This document shows positions 36,382 through 44,881 of a stretch of 64,000 nt of DNA, piece after piece. The notes under the pieces were generated by a model, which was not told the DNA's origin, did no database searches, and was given only the letters and a program-made list of their open reading frames with translations. The number at the start of each line of letters is the position of its first letter. Positions within the stretch are counted from its first letter, which is position 1. The translations under genes and the position numbers were made by a program. This DNA is from a virus: the IMG/VR virus record IMGVR_UViG_3300032954_000010, positions 1 to 64,000 of that record. One strand, given 5' to 3'.

Positions 36382-36742
36382 TCCATTTGATCCAAATATT
36401 TGGGTGGAGGAAGCACACGAATTTCGGATTTACGCCGATGATCGAGCACAAATTTATGCTGTCGTTGATGAGATCGACTACCACTACCTGATTCAATGGC
36501 GCTGGACATGGATACAAAATCGAAAAAAATTATACTTGCGGCGTTCTGTCGGACGGACAAACCGCAGTGTATATTTGCACCGGGAAGTAACGCAACGTGC
36601 TTTCGGCGGGCCGCCGACGCGAAGCCGAAGAATATCTGATCATCTCGACGGCGACAGTCTGAATTGTCGAAGGTCAAACTTCCGATGGGCTACTAAAAGG
36701 CAGAACAACAAAAACCGTTTCGGAGCGCATGCAAGTGTCTAA
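36374..36742 (+). CDS. Short HNH endonuclease
   Basis: 122 residues from a GTG overlapping the previous stop. N-terminus HEFRIYADDRAQIYAVVDEI; HNH core LHREVTQRAFGG then ISDHLDGDSLNCRRSNFRWA with QNNKNR. The His and D-H-x-D-G-D...N-R-x-S-N are the family's metal and catalytic residues. The AP2 domain is absent. Probably a mobile endonuclease next to a transferase gene. Confidence 0.8.
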   Translation: MYDPFDPNIWVEEAHEFRIYADDRAQIYAVVDEIDYHYLIQWRWTWIQNRKKLYLRRSVGRTNRSVYLHREVTQRAFGGPPTRSRRISDHLDGDSLNCRRSNFRWATKRQNNKNRFGAHASV

Positions 36743-37136
36743 TCTTTCACAGGACGAATTTACTGTTTTGCTGCTCGCCGCCGAGGGCGAGTCCATGATC
36801 CCGATTGGCCGCTGGGAAGCGCCAATTCTGGCGCTCGCCGAACGCGGCCTGCTGCACAAAAATGATCAGGTGAACTATGCCATCACATTGGAGGGCCGTA
36901 AGGCGTGCGCCGAACGAAACCGCGAGGATAACGCCCTTTTGCGTCCGCTTCTGGAAAGCGCTGGCCGGATTAACAATGCGCGCACACAGGCTCAGCAGTC
37001 CGTTGAGCAGGCTGCGCAGTGCCTTGCGACGGCTGCCAAGTCCTCGGCCATAGCGACCGGCGACGACGTAAAGGTATCGTTGCGTGAATGGAGCAGGGTC
37101 GCGCTCGAACGCGCCTTGGTGTTGATCGATGGCTGA
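36729..37136 (+). CDS. Hypothetical protein, winged-helix-like N-terminus
   Basis: 135 residues, starting inside the HNH gene end. Residues 5-60 (LSQDEFTVLLLAAEGESMIP, ILALAERGLLHKNDQVNYAI) fit a small winged helix; the rest is helical and Ala-rich. No family recognised. Confidence 0.5.
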   Translation: MQVSNLSQDEFTVLLLAAEGESMIPIGRWEAPILALAERGLLHKNDQVNYAITLEGRKACAERNREDNALLRPLLESAGRINNARTQAQQSVEQAAQCLATAAKSSAIATGDDVKVSLREWSRVALERALVLIDG

Positions 37137-37461
37137 ACGCAAGGCGCTTGTCGTCGCCTTCGACAATTCCGACAAGATGTTTTTCGAGAACCACAAGGAC
37201 CGGCAGGCGCATATTCGCTTGCCGTTTCAGGGCGAGGCGGCTGGCGAGTTTTTTGCGTTGGGCGATCATCAGCGCACGCGGCGCCGCATCCTGATCTGGC
37301 GCGTGCCACGCGACAGTCCCTACTATCATCCTGTGAAGCAGCCGTTCCTCAAGATACCGTTCCTTTGTTTTTCCGATGAAAGTATCGAGGACAGCGACGA
37401 GGTGTTGCTGCCGATCATCGCGATGATCATGGCGGAGCAGGCGCAAGTGCAAGGAGTGTAA
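37129..37461 (+). CDS. Hypothetical protein
   Basis: 110 residues, overlapping the previous gene by 8 bases. Beta-rich (KALVVAFDNSDKMFFENHKD, RQAHIRLPFQGEAAGEFFAL). Unknown role, close to the terminase. Confidence 0.5.
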   Translation: MAERKALVVAFDNSDKMFFENHKDRQAHIRLPFQGEAAGEFFALGDHQRTRRRILIWRVPRDSPYYHPVKQPFLKIPFLCFSDESIEDSDEVLLPIIAMIMAEQAQVQGV

Positions 37462-37463
37462 TC

Positions 37464-37676
37464 ATGGCATGGAACCGGCACGTCTATTCGTCGAACGTTT
37501 CGGAAGTTGGTTACGATCCTGAAACCAAGGAACTGCTGATCACTTGGACGAAGGGCAAGCGATCGATCTACTCCGGCGTGCCCGAGGAACTGGCCGAGCA
37601 GTTGGCCAACGCGCCGTCTGTCGGCAGCATGCTGAACACGGAGATCAAACCCTATTATGTCCACAGATACGCCTGA
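37464..37676 (+). CDS. KTSC domain protein
   Basis: 70 residues. SSNVSEVGYDPETKELLITW, KRSIYSGVPEEL, then LANAPSVGSMLNTEIKPYYV. The pattern V-S-S-N....G-Y-D....L-x-I-x-F/W and Y-x-G-V-P followed by A-P-S-x-G is the KTSC domain, found alone or at the end of lysyl-tRNA synthetases and in phages. Likely binds RNA or protein; phage role unknown. Confidence 0.8.
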   Translation: MAWNRHVYSSNVSEVGYDPETKELLITWTKGKRSIYSGVPEELAEQLANAPSVGSMLNTEIKPYYVHRYA

Positions 37677-37929
37677 AGAAAATTCCAATCGGTCGTTGTT
37701 ATTTACGCAAATGGCGGTGCGGATCGAATCAAATAAAACCCAGTCTTTTGGCGGGGCCTTTGTTGTTGTGCCCCCGTCAGAAGGTGGCGAAATTTTGGAT
37801 ACGTTAATCTTGGATAATCGGCAAGATGCCGCTCAGTTCTGGATGCTGCTCAAGACCAAATGCGACATCGCTCTCGGCGAACTGGATCAAAAACAGAGGA
37901 CACAAGCCACTTTCGGGCGGGGACGATAG
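37657..37929 (+). CDS. Hypothetical protein upstream of terminase
   Basis: 90 residues, ATG inside the previous gene end. Sequence TPEENSNRSLLFTQMAVRIE, FGGAFVVVPPSEGGEILDTL, then a helical region. No clear family; a small terminase subunit would sit here, but no HTH is seen. Confidence 0.45.
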   Translation: MSTDTPEENSNRSLLFTQMAVRIESNKTQSFGGAFVVVPPSEGGEILDTLILDNRQDAAQFWMLLKTKCDIALGELDQKQRTQATFGRGR

Positions 37930-37945
37930 TCGCTAGTATTACTTC

Positions 37946-39856
37946 ATGCCCGGCTGGTCCCATGCCAAACGTGAACGTGTCGAACTGGCTTTTTACCAGT
38001 TTCTCAACCGCTGTTTCGTAAACAGCAAGGATTACGGCCGCATCTGCCTCGGCGAAAATCTTTACGAAGGGCAGCGCCGCGCGATCACCGAGATTTTCGA
38101 TGCGCTCGAAGAAGACATCCACGATATCTATATTCTCAAAGCGCGCCAGCTCGGAATTTCGACTCTTTTCCGCGCGCTGACTGTTTTCTTGCTCGGCATT
38201 TTTAAGGGTCTGAAGGGGGCGATTGTTTTTGATACCGATAACAACAAGGCAAACGCGCGCAGCGAGCTTGAGACCATCATCAATGATCTGCCGCGGTCGC
38301 TGAAATTTCCCAAGATTAAATCAAACAACCGGGCTGGATTGACGCTGGAGAGTGACAGCCAGGTGTTGTTCATGTCGGCGGGCGTTAAGAAATCCAAGTC
38401 GAGCGGCACGCTCGGTCGATCTGTTGGTCTATCAGTGTCGCATGCATCCGAATTATGTTCGTGGGAAAACGACGAGGGGCTCGAAGCTTTCAAGCAGGCA
38501 TTGTCCGATGTAAATCCTGACCGGCTTTATCTTTGGGAATCAACTGCTCGCGGCTTCAATCGTTGGCATGAAATGTGGCAGGAGGCTCGTAAGGATACTG
38601 CACATTGCCGTTGTATTTTTATCGGGTGGTGGGGCAAGGATTCGCAGCGCATTGATCGCTCGCATCCCGATTTTGATGTGTATGGCACGATGCCGCCGAG
38701 CGAGAAGGAAGCCGAGAAGATCAGGCTGGTGCGTGATCGCTACGGCGTCGAGATCACGCCGGAAATGCTGGCTTGGATCAGACGCAAGTATGATCCGACA
38801 GCGCAGGCGGAAGGCGATGCCGATCCTGAGTTTGAAGGCTCGACCACGCGCATCCAGGAACAGCCGTGGATCGAGGAAGAAGCTTTTCAGCAGACCGGTG
38901 CGATTTTTTTCTCGGCGGAGAAGCTGACGGAGGTTACGCACCGCGATGTCAGCAACAAATTTCACTCATATTTTTACAGCGTTGGGCAGGAGTTCGTCGA
39001 CACGCACATCATCAAGGCGCCGAACGCCAAGATGGCCGAGTTGAAAGTTTGGGAAGAACCGGACCCGGATGGCTATTATGTGATCGGCTGCGACCCGGCG
39101 TTCGGCGAGAACGAGTTGAATGATCGTTCCGCCATCCAGGTTGATCGCTGCTATGCCGATGGGCTCGATCAGGTTGCCGAATATGCTTCGCCGCTGGTGC
39201 GGACGGAACAATTGGCGTGGGTGCTTGCTTCGCTCATGGGCTGGTATGGCAGCGGGCCAAATTCACAAGTCAAATATGCGCTCGAACTCAATGGTCCCGG
39301 CACCGCGGTCTTTACCGAATTGCGTTCGCTCAAGCATCAGATCGAGTCGCATTCCTATCTTGACAACCAGTTGCAGGAACGCGGGCTCAAGGACATCTTT
39401 CGCAATGTCAAGACCTATATTTACACGCGCGCCGATGCGATACAGGGCGGTTTCAATCTGCATGTAAAAACTACAGCCGCGTTGAAGATTACTTTCATGG
39501 AGCGGCTTCGCGACGCTTTGTCGAGCGGCAAATTGCGCGTTCGCTCGCTGGATTTGGTCGAGGAAATGAAGACCATTGCGCGCGAGGGCGATACGATCAA
39601 GGCGCCGGGCTCAATGAAGGATGACCGCGTGTTGGCGGCCTCCTTTGCCGTGCATTGTTGGGAAACCGGTCCTAGACGCATCCTGATGGCGGCCAACCGG
39701 ACACGCGAATCGGAAGCGGCGCGCAAGCGGTTGACGATTACCGATCAGGTCAATCTCTATCAGGCCAACCAGTTACAGCACTTTTTCGATCAGAAAAGGC
39801 GTGCTAGGCTCAATATGCAGCGCGAGTTGACCAAGCGTTCGTGGCGATATCGATAG
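37946..39856 (+). CDS. Terminase large subunit
   Basis: 636 residues. ATPase: LKARQLGISTLFRALTVFLL is the deviant Walker A, HASELCSWENDEG the Walker B region (E), and ESTARGFNRW the coupling motif. Nuclease: IGCDPAFGENELNDRSAIQV and later KDDRVLAASFAVHCW supply the metal-binding acids. It packs DNA into the prohead. Start of the rightward late operon. The upstream gene is not a clear small subunit. Confidence 0.9.
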   Translation: MPGWSHAKRERVELAFYQFLNRCFVNSKDYGRICLGENLYEGQRRAITEIFDALEEDIHDIYILKARQLGISTLFRALTVFLLGIFKGLKGAIVFDTDNNKANARSELETIINDLPRSLKFPKIKSNNRAGLTLESDSQVLFMSAGVKKSKSSGTLGRSVGLSVSHASELCSWENDEGLEAFKQALSDVNPDRLYLWESTARGFNRWHEMWQEARKDTAHCRCIFIGWWGKDSQRIDRSHPDFDVYGTMPPSEKEAEKIRLVRDRYGVEITPEMLAWIRRKYDPTAQAEGDADPEFEGSTTRIQEQPWIEEEAFQQTGAIFFSAEKLTEVTHRDVSNKFHSYFYSVGQEFVDTHIIKAPNAKMAELKVWEEPDPDGYYVIGCDPAFGENELNDRSAIQVDRCYADGLDQVAEYASPLVRTEQLAWVLASLMGWYGSGPNSQVKYALELNGPGTAVFTELRSLKHQIESHSYLDNQLQERGLKDIFRNVKTYIYTRADAIQGGFNLHVKTTAALKITFMERLRDALSSGKLRVRSLDLVEEMKTIAREGDTIKAPGSMKDDRVLAASFAVHCWETGPRRILMAANRTRESEAARKRLTITDQVNLYQANQLQHFFDQKRRARLNMQRELTKRSWRYR

Positions 39857-39864
39857 AGATTTTG

Positions 39865-40473
39865 ATGCCCCAAGCGTCTGTTTATGATTCTCTCGGTGTA
39901 AATCCGACACAGTTAACGGCGCTGCCTGAAATGCCGGCTACTTCTCAGCGCACGCCGACTGTTTTTGATCAAGCACTTTCTCAATATCCTATTCTTAAAA
40001 ATGTAGGGGTCGTACCAAAGTTTTCGGAAGGACAAGGCAATGACAACATGCTGGAGTTTTGGCCTCCAGGAGAAAAAGGCGACGCCGATAGTCCCCGACC
40101 AGCGGAATTGCCTGCTGATAAGCCCGGTGTTGAAATATACAGCGATAAAACGCGGCCAATCGATATTTTGGGTGATGTAGTTTCCCATCACCTTGTTAAA
40201 ACTGACCCTAAAATAGCGGCTGTCTATAAGCAATTTCAGCAATCATTGACCCCGCAACAGCAGCAGATTCTACAAGAACAATATAAATGGGCGGTGGAGA
40301 AAGAAGGTGAACAGCGACCGTTTGCAGAATGGTTGCAATCGAGTGGTTTACCGGCGTATTTTAGGGGATATGCTTTTAAGCAATGGCCTGATGAGTTCAA
40401 TCAGAGGGCTTACACGCCGGAGCAGCGGCAAATGTTCGATCAAATGCTTCAATATTTGCAAACAGGAAAATGA
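39865..40473 (+). CDS. Hypothetical virion-region protein
   Basis: 202 residues from an ATG at 39865 (a frame starting at 39841 overlaps the terminase end). N-terminal third Pro-rich, C-terminal part helical (QSLTPQQQQILQEQYKWAVE, SGLPAYFRGYAFKQWPDEFN, TPEQRQMFDQMLQYLQ). AT-richer than neighbours. Could be a structural or assembly protein; family not known to me. Confidence 0.55.
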   Translation: MPQASVYDSLGVNPTQLTALPEMPATSQRTPTVFDQALSQYPILKNVGVVPKFSEGQGNDNMLEFWPPGEKGDADSPRPAELPADKPGVEIYSDKTRPIDILGDVVSHHLVKTDPKIAAVYKQFQQSLTPQQQQILQEQYKWAVEKEGEQRPFAEWLQSSGLPAYFRGYAFKQWPDEFNQRAYTPEQRQMFDQMLQYLQTGK

Positions 40474-41018
40474 ATATGGCTTTTGCGCTTCGTTGCCCGG
40501 ATTGCCGGCGTTCGTTTCGCTGGGATGCTTCCAAACCGTTTCCCCGCCATTGCCAGTTTGACGACTGCCGCGCCGATATGGGCGAGGAAAAGGACGATAG
40601 CGTGATATGCCTGCCGGCGTTTTTGACCGCCAAGGGCAAATCGGTCGATAAGGTCTACCGCGATCACGAAGCTGCTTCCATCGTGCGCGCGGAAAAAGCC
40701 GCCGAGCTGGCGGGCGTGCCGGTATCGGAAATGTCGGATTTGAAGATCACCGATATCCGCGGCGGCACCTATGAGGGCGAGACTGCGATCAAGCCGGTCG
40801 TCAACGAAGTGACGCAACACATGGATATGGTCAATGCCAGAGGCGGCCAATTGGGCTGGCAGGGCTCGAATGCGGTGGAATATAGTGCCGCCGTGCAGAC
40901 GGGACCTTTCCCCAACATGGGTGCCAAGGTGAGATCGGCGATCCACGCGGCCAACGGCTCGGTATCCGACCGCCCGGCGCTTGAGACGCAGCAGCCCGGT
41001 TACCGGTATCGCGGATGA
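40470..41018 (+). CDS. Zinc-finger virion-region protein
   Basis: 182 residues. N-terminal CPDCRRSFRWDASKPFPRHC and CQFDDC form a zinc site. The rest is mixed and ends YRYRG. Overlaps the portal start (ATGA). Perhaps an assembly factor. Confidence 0.55.
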   Translation: MNMAFALRCPDCRRSFRWDASKPFPRHCQFDDCRADMGEEKDDSVICLPAFLTAKGKSVDKVYRDHEAASIVRAEKAAELAGVPVSEMSDLKITDIRGGTYEGETAIKPVVNEVTQHMDMVNARGGQLGWQGSNAVEYSAAVQTGPFPNMGAKVRSAIHAANGSVSDRPALETQQPGYRYRG

Positions 41019-42739
41019 TCCCCGTCCCATCCAACAAGCGCGACCTGCTGCCTTTCGCCAAGCAATTGATCGACGATTGCCGCGTGTCGGTCGGCATGCG
41101 TTCGTCCTATTACCGGCAACTCAACCAGATTGCCGAGACCGGACGCTATGACGGCGGCAAGTCGCTCATCAACATGCTCAATGCGCATCTGACGCGCACC
41201 GCCGACTATCTGTTCAGCCCGGTCGAATTGAAATTTACCATCGATTTCGGGCGGCCGAAGCGCAAGCTCGACTATGATCGCGCGCAAGCCGTCGCCAAGG
41301 AACTGACGCGGACATGGGATCGTAACAGCACCGACATGACGTTCGGTCGCGGTGTCAAGGAATCCCTTAAATATGGCGCAACGATCCTCAAGCAGTGGCC
41401 GCAAATGGAGGGCTCTGTAGAGCATGAGCATCCGGTCTATTACGACAAGCTGGTGATGCCGTGGCAGTTTGGCGTCTATCGCGAGGATGAAAACCGGCTC
41501 GATCGTCAGGAGGCGTTGTGCGAGACGATCATGCTGACGCTGCCGGAGGTGTGGCGGCGCATCTGCCATCTGCCCGACGCGATCAAACTCTATGAAAAGA
41601 TCAAGGCCAACTCGCGCACCGGCACCGCCGCGCCCGGCACCGACAGCAACCAGCATTGGGTGTTGTCCGCTTCGCCGCTGAACACGTCCGGCGTCGAGGG
41701 CACGGTGCAGCCCGGCGGCATCGTGCAGGTCACCAGCGCTGCAAATTATGGCATCATGGGGCCGGTCATCGCGCCCGCGCTTGTCTGCATGCACGAACTA
41801 TGGGTCAGGGATGAAACCGACTACGTGACCATTCAGCTCATCGAGCCGGATATCCTGATCGCGCCGCTGCACAAGAAGTCCAATCTGCTCGGCATCGAGG
41901 GCACGCAGCCTTATCGGCTGATCCAGCCCAACGAAGTCACTAACTGGTTCTGGGGTCGCAGCGAACTGGTTGATCTGATCGAGCCGCAAGGGCTTTTGTC
42001 GACGTGGTGCGATGATACCAAGCGACTGATGGGCTTGCAGATCGACAAAATCCTTGGATTCACGGGCGATGCGGGCATAACCGACGAAATTTATGCCCAA
42101 ATGCGCCTTTCGGGTTTTGCCAATCTGCCGCAAGGCGCCGATATCAAGGATATCACGCCAAAACTGCCGGCCGAATTGATCCCGATGCTCAAGTTCTGCA
42201 TCGAGATGATCAATACGCTCGGCGGTTTTCCCGAAATCATGCAGGGCAAGGGCGAGCCGGGCGTGCGCGCGGGCTCGCATGCCGACACGCTGATGAAAAC
42301 CGCGTCGCCGTCGTTGCGCGACCGCTCATTGCTGGTGGAGCGTCAGTTGGCGATTGCCGCTGACCTGACCTTGCAGATGATGGAAGCCAAGGATGACGAG
42401 TATTATTGGACGAGCGCCGACAAGCCGATCGACGATGTGGAGAACAGCAAGTTCTTATTGACCGAATTGCCGGAGGATTGGCGTGTCACGGTCGACAGTC
42501 ATTCGTCTAGCCCCGTTTTCGCCGACGAGAATACGCAATTAATCTTCCAAGCGTTCAAGGCGCACGTCGTCACGCCCGAATACGTGCTCGACACGCTGCC
42601 GTTCCCGCATAAGGAACTGGCCAAAGTGCAATTGCGCGAAATGCAGGAGCGCCAGATGCAGCAGATGCAGTTGCTGCTCAAGCAGGACCCGGAGACGGCA
42701 AACAAGCTGCTCCAGAAACAGGTTGGCCTGCACCGTTAG
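41015..42739 (+). CDS. Portal protein
   Basis: 574 residues, the length expected of podovirus connectors. Helical N-terminus (NKRDLLPFAKQLIDDCRVSV), membrane-free middle with beta segments, and a C-terminal helical part (GSHADTLMKTASPSLRDRSL, LVERQLAIAADLTLQMMEAK) ending in a Gln/Met-rich coil (EMQERQMQQMQLLLKQ). Position after terminase and before scaffold and capsid supports the call. It forms the dodecameric ring for DNA passage. Confidence 0.85.
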   Translation: MIPVPSNKRDLLPFAKQLIDDCRVSVGMRSSYYRQLNQIAETGRYDGGKSLINMLNAHLTRTADYLFSPVELKFTIDFGRPKRKLDYDRAQAVAKELTRTWDRNSTDMTFGRGVKESLKYGATILKQWPQMEGSVEHEHPVYYDKLVMPWQFGVYREDENRLDRQEALCETIMLTLPEVWRRICHLPDAIKLYEKIKANSRTGTAAPGTDSNQHWVLSASPLNTSGVEGTVQPGGIVQVTSAANYGIMGPVIAPALVCMHELWVRDETDYVTIQLIEPDILIAPLHKKSNLLGIEGTQPYRLIQPNEVTNWFWGRSELVDLIEPQGLLSTWCDDTKRLMGLQIDKILGFTGDAGITDEIYAQMRLSGFANLPQGADIKDITPKLPAELIPMLKFCIEMINTLGGFPEIMQGKGEPGVRAGSHADTLMKTASPSLRDRSLLVERQLAIAADLTLQMMEAKDDEYYWTSADKPIDDVENSKFLLTELPEDWRVTVDSHSSSPVFADENTQLIFQAFKAHVVTPEYVLDTLPFPHKELAKVQLREMQERQMQQMQLLLKQDPETANKLLQKQVGLHR

Positions 42740-43089
42740 TTGCGCGGCAAGGCGCCCATCGGATCGAGCATGCGCGGGCCGTTCATCATCGAAGCGGCGC
42801 GCAGGCCCGGATCGCCCTGCGCGGCTTTTTGCGCCATGACGTTGACGCGCTGCTGATGCAGAAATAGTTCGACGTTCGCCATCTTGGCTTTGTCGAGGTC
42901 TTCGAACATCAAGCCAACGATATAATCACCCCCGCTAAATTCTTGCCCAAAGTCATCGGTGATTCGCCGGCAGGGTTCTTTGCCGAGCTTGGCATGTTCA
43001 AGAAGCGTGAAATCGGCTTTTGCTTTTTCTTCGTCTTTATAAAGCAGACGCCAAACGGTGTTGCCGAGCGCGATGTTGACGCAAAACAT
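42736..43089 (-). CDS. Hypothetical protein, reversed in the late operon
   Basis: 117 residues: MFCVNIALGNTVWRLLYKDE, then EHAKLGKEPCRRITDDFGQE and GGDYIVGLMFEDLDKAKMAN. It overlaps the portal end by 4 bases on the other strand and follows the HTH gene by one base, so the two are one leftward unit. No family recognised. Confidence 0.55.
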   Translation of the reverse strand: MFCVNIALGNTVWRLLYKDEEKAKADFTLLEHAKLGKEPCRRITDDFGQEFSGGDYIVGLMFEDLDKAKMANVELFLHQQRVNVMAQKAAQGDPGLRAASMMNGPRMLDPMGALPRN

Positions 43090-43090
43090 T

Positions 43091-43306
43091 TTATTTTCCT
43101 GCCTTGGTTTCTATCCACGCAACGAATTGTTCGGTGGGGATGCGGATGCACTGACTGGTGATGCGTCGGCGCGGCGGGCCGCCTTTGTCGGGAGATCGTT
43201 TTAAGTAGCGGCCGAAAGTTTTGTACGACACTCCGATGTAGTCGGCGGCTTCCTTGATGGTGAAAAATGGTTTGGCAAGATTGCCGGTGGCCTTCGTTGT
43301 CGCCAT
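43091..43306 (-). CDS. Excisionase-like HTH protein
   Basis: 71 residues from an ATG at 43306 (a TTG at 43324 is possible). FFTIKEAADYIGVSYKTFGR is a MerR/AlpA-type helix-turn-helix, followed by a basic wing (PPRRRITSQCIRI) and helix (PTEQFVAWIETKAGK). Such proteins act as excisionases or regulators of prophage genes. Being alone with one partner against the late operon suggests a control element. Confidence 0.7.
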   Translation of the reverse strand: MATTKATGNLAKPFFTIKEAADYIGVSYKTFGRYLKRSPDKGGPPRRRITSQCIRIPTEQFVAWIETKAGK

Positions 43307-43345
43307 TTGCGGTTCTTTGCTCAACTAAACACCTAGTATGACGAC

Positions 43346-43374
43346 AAAGTACAATAAAAGGTGCCATCGCGCAA
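43346..43374 (-). promoter_or_regulatory. Weak leftward promoter for the excisionase-like gene
   Basis: Minus strand TTGCGC (43374-43369), 17 bases, TACTTT (43351-43346). CATACT nearby is a second -10 option. Modest match. Confidence 0.35.
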
Positions 43375-43466
43375 TAGTATTTTTCCCTGCAAAAACCGAT
43401 GGTTCCACGCCGGAGTTTTCGTAAGTCTTTCACCCCTCCGGCCTTTGAACGTGGAAGGGTCCGTCA

Positions 43467-43520
43467 ATGACCTTCGAGCGCATCGCGTATCGGCGCGGCC
43501 GGAAGCACAAGCGTAAGTAA
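43467..43520 (+). CDS. 17-residue basic peptide (possible)
   Basis: ATG with GGAAGG 8 bases upstream; reads MTFERIAYRRGRKHKRK. Its last nine residues carry seven positive charges. Too short to assign; kept because of the ribosome site. Confidence 0.25.
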   Translation: MTFERIAYRRGRKHKRK

Positions 43521-43528
43521 CCGGCTCA

Positions 43529-43900
43529 ATGCCAGTCACAGCCCCAGCCGCCCCGCAGCAACAGCAAGCACAAGCCCCAGCAGGCGTGTCCCAGGCAACT
43601 GGGCCTACTCCGAACAAAGGCTATGAGGCTGCTGCTGCGCAGCGGCTGGGGCTGATCATCAAGCAATTGGAAGCGATTATCCCGATGGCCGGTGCCACTA
43701 CCGACATCGGCAAAGCCTGTCTCGAAGCCCTGAACAAGCTGGTGAAGTTCGTGCCGTCCGGCTCGGTCAATCCGGCCGCCGAGAAGAACAACATCGAGAG
43801 CATGGCGATGAAGAACGCGCAGCAGAACGCGCAGATGCAGGCGCTGAAACAGCAGCAGGGTGCGCAGCCGCAGCCTGCGCAGATGCCGAAGGCCGCGTGA
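43529..43900 (+). CDS. Virion-associated hypothetical protein
   Basis: 123 residues. Pro/Gln/Ala-rich N-terminus, then helical LGLIIKQLEAIIPMAGATTD and IGKACLEALNKLVKFVP, then Gln-rich end. The helical core between disordered Gln-rich arms occurs in head proteins of podoviruses. Overlaps the next start (TGATG). Confidence 0.55.
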   Translation: MPVTAPAAPQQQQAQAPAGVSQATGPTPNKGYEAAAAQRLGLIIKQLEAIIPMAGATTDIGKACLEALNKLVKFVPSGSVNPAAEKNNIESMAMKNAQQNAQMQALKQQQGAQPQPAQMPKAA

Positions 43901-44070
43901 TGGAAATCAAGCGCAACATTTTCGAATCTCCCGCTAAAATGCCGGCCGGCTATCAGCCGGTCGCGGTCGAGATGCCCGAGCCTAACGTCAACGACCGCAC
44001 TTTGCCGGGGCACACAAAAACCGATAACCATGTCGTGCATGCGCGCTCGCCGCGCGTCGGCGAGAAGTAA
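43900..44070 (+). CDS. Small hypothetical protein, 56 residues
   Basis: Starts on the previous stop and ends at a TAA at 44070. MEIKRNIFESPAKMPAGYQP, VEMPEPNVNDRTLPGH. Mostly disordered; may be a minor head protein. Confidence 0.5.
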   Translation: MEIKRNIFESPAKMPAGYQPVAVEMPEPNVNDRTLPGHTKTDNHVVHARSPRVGEK

Positions 44071-44082
44071 GGAGGACTGCAA

Positions 44083-44271
44083 ATGTCCAACGTCAATATT
44101 TTCCAGAACAGTTCGAAGTCGGTGCCCGAGAGCGACGAGCAGATCGTCCGCATCGACATGACCAAGAGCGACATCGGCGGGCGCAAGAGCCATCTGCCGG
44201 CCGGCATGAAGGCCGACAAGATGTCGATCAGCCACGTTCCGAACGCCAGCGCGATGCCGGGGAATAAATAA
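44083..44271 (+). CDS. Small hypothetical protein
   Basis: 62 residues, ATG behind AAGGAGG. MSNVNIFQNSSKSVPESDEQ, then DIGGRKSHLPAGMKADKMSI. Shares a short extended style with the gene before. Stop overlaps the next start. Confidence 0.5.
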   Translation: MSNVNIFQNSSKSVPESDEQIVRIDMTKSDIGGRKSHLPAGMKADKMSISHVPNASAMPGNK

Positions 44272-44864
44272 TGGCAAACGTCGAGGTGGATGAGGTCGAT
44301 CTTCAGCGCTTGCGCAAGCAGGACCAGACCGTTCACGCGCTGTTGGCCAATCCCAAGGCCAAGCGCAAGATTCTCGAAGCGTACAAGGACGTTGTTCCCG
44401 ACGCTAAGATTCCCGAGCTGGAGATCGAGGAAGCGGCCAAGGCTCCGGTCATGGAGCTTCAGAAGCAGGTCAGCGAACTCCAGAAGAAACTCGACGACGA
44501 CAAGGCCGAGCGCGAGAAAGAGGCCAAACTGAGCGCGCTCACCAATTCCGTCGAGAGCGGCATCGCCAAATTGCGGCGCGATGGCTGGACCGATGATGGC
44601 ATCGCCGAAGTGCGCAAGCTGATGGATGAGCGCGGCATCATCGATCCCGAGATCGCCGCGGCGTATTACGAGAAACAGCATCCGCCGCAGGCCCCGGCAA
44701 CACCGAGCGGCGTGGGCGGCTGGAATTTCATGGAGCCGGCGGCTGACGAGGATGCCTATGTCAAGGCGATCACCGCCAGCAAGTCGGCCGCCGAGAACGA
44801 CCAGCTCGTGATGCGCGAGGCAGCCAAGGCGTTGCAGGAATTTCGGGGCGCTCAGCGCCGTTGA
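44271..44864 (+). CDS. Scaffold protein
   Basis: 197 residues, highly charged and helical: VHALLANPKAKRKILEAYKD, then MELQKQVSELQKKLDDDKAE (coiled coil), and a C-terminal NFMEPAADEDAYVKAITAS region. Acidic coiled-coil protein directly before the capsid gene is the usual scaffold. Internal scaffold, not found in mature virions. Confidence 0.75.
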   Translation: MANVEVDEVDLQRLRKQDQTVHALLANPKAKRKILEAYKDVVPDAKIPELEIEEAAKAPVMELQKQVSELQKKLDDDKAEREKEAKLSALTNSVESGIAKLRRDGWTDDGIAEVRKLMDERGIIDPEIAAAYYEKQHPPQAPATPSGVGGWNFMEPAADEDAYVKAITASKSAAENDQLVMREAAKALQEFRGAQRR

Positions 44865-44881
44865 TCAAGAGGAGTTGAACA

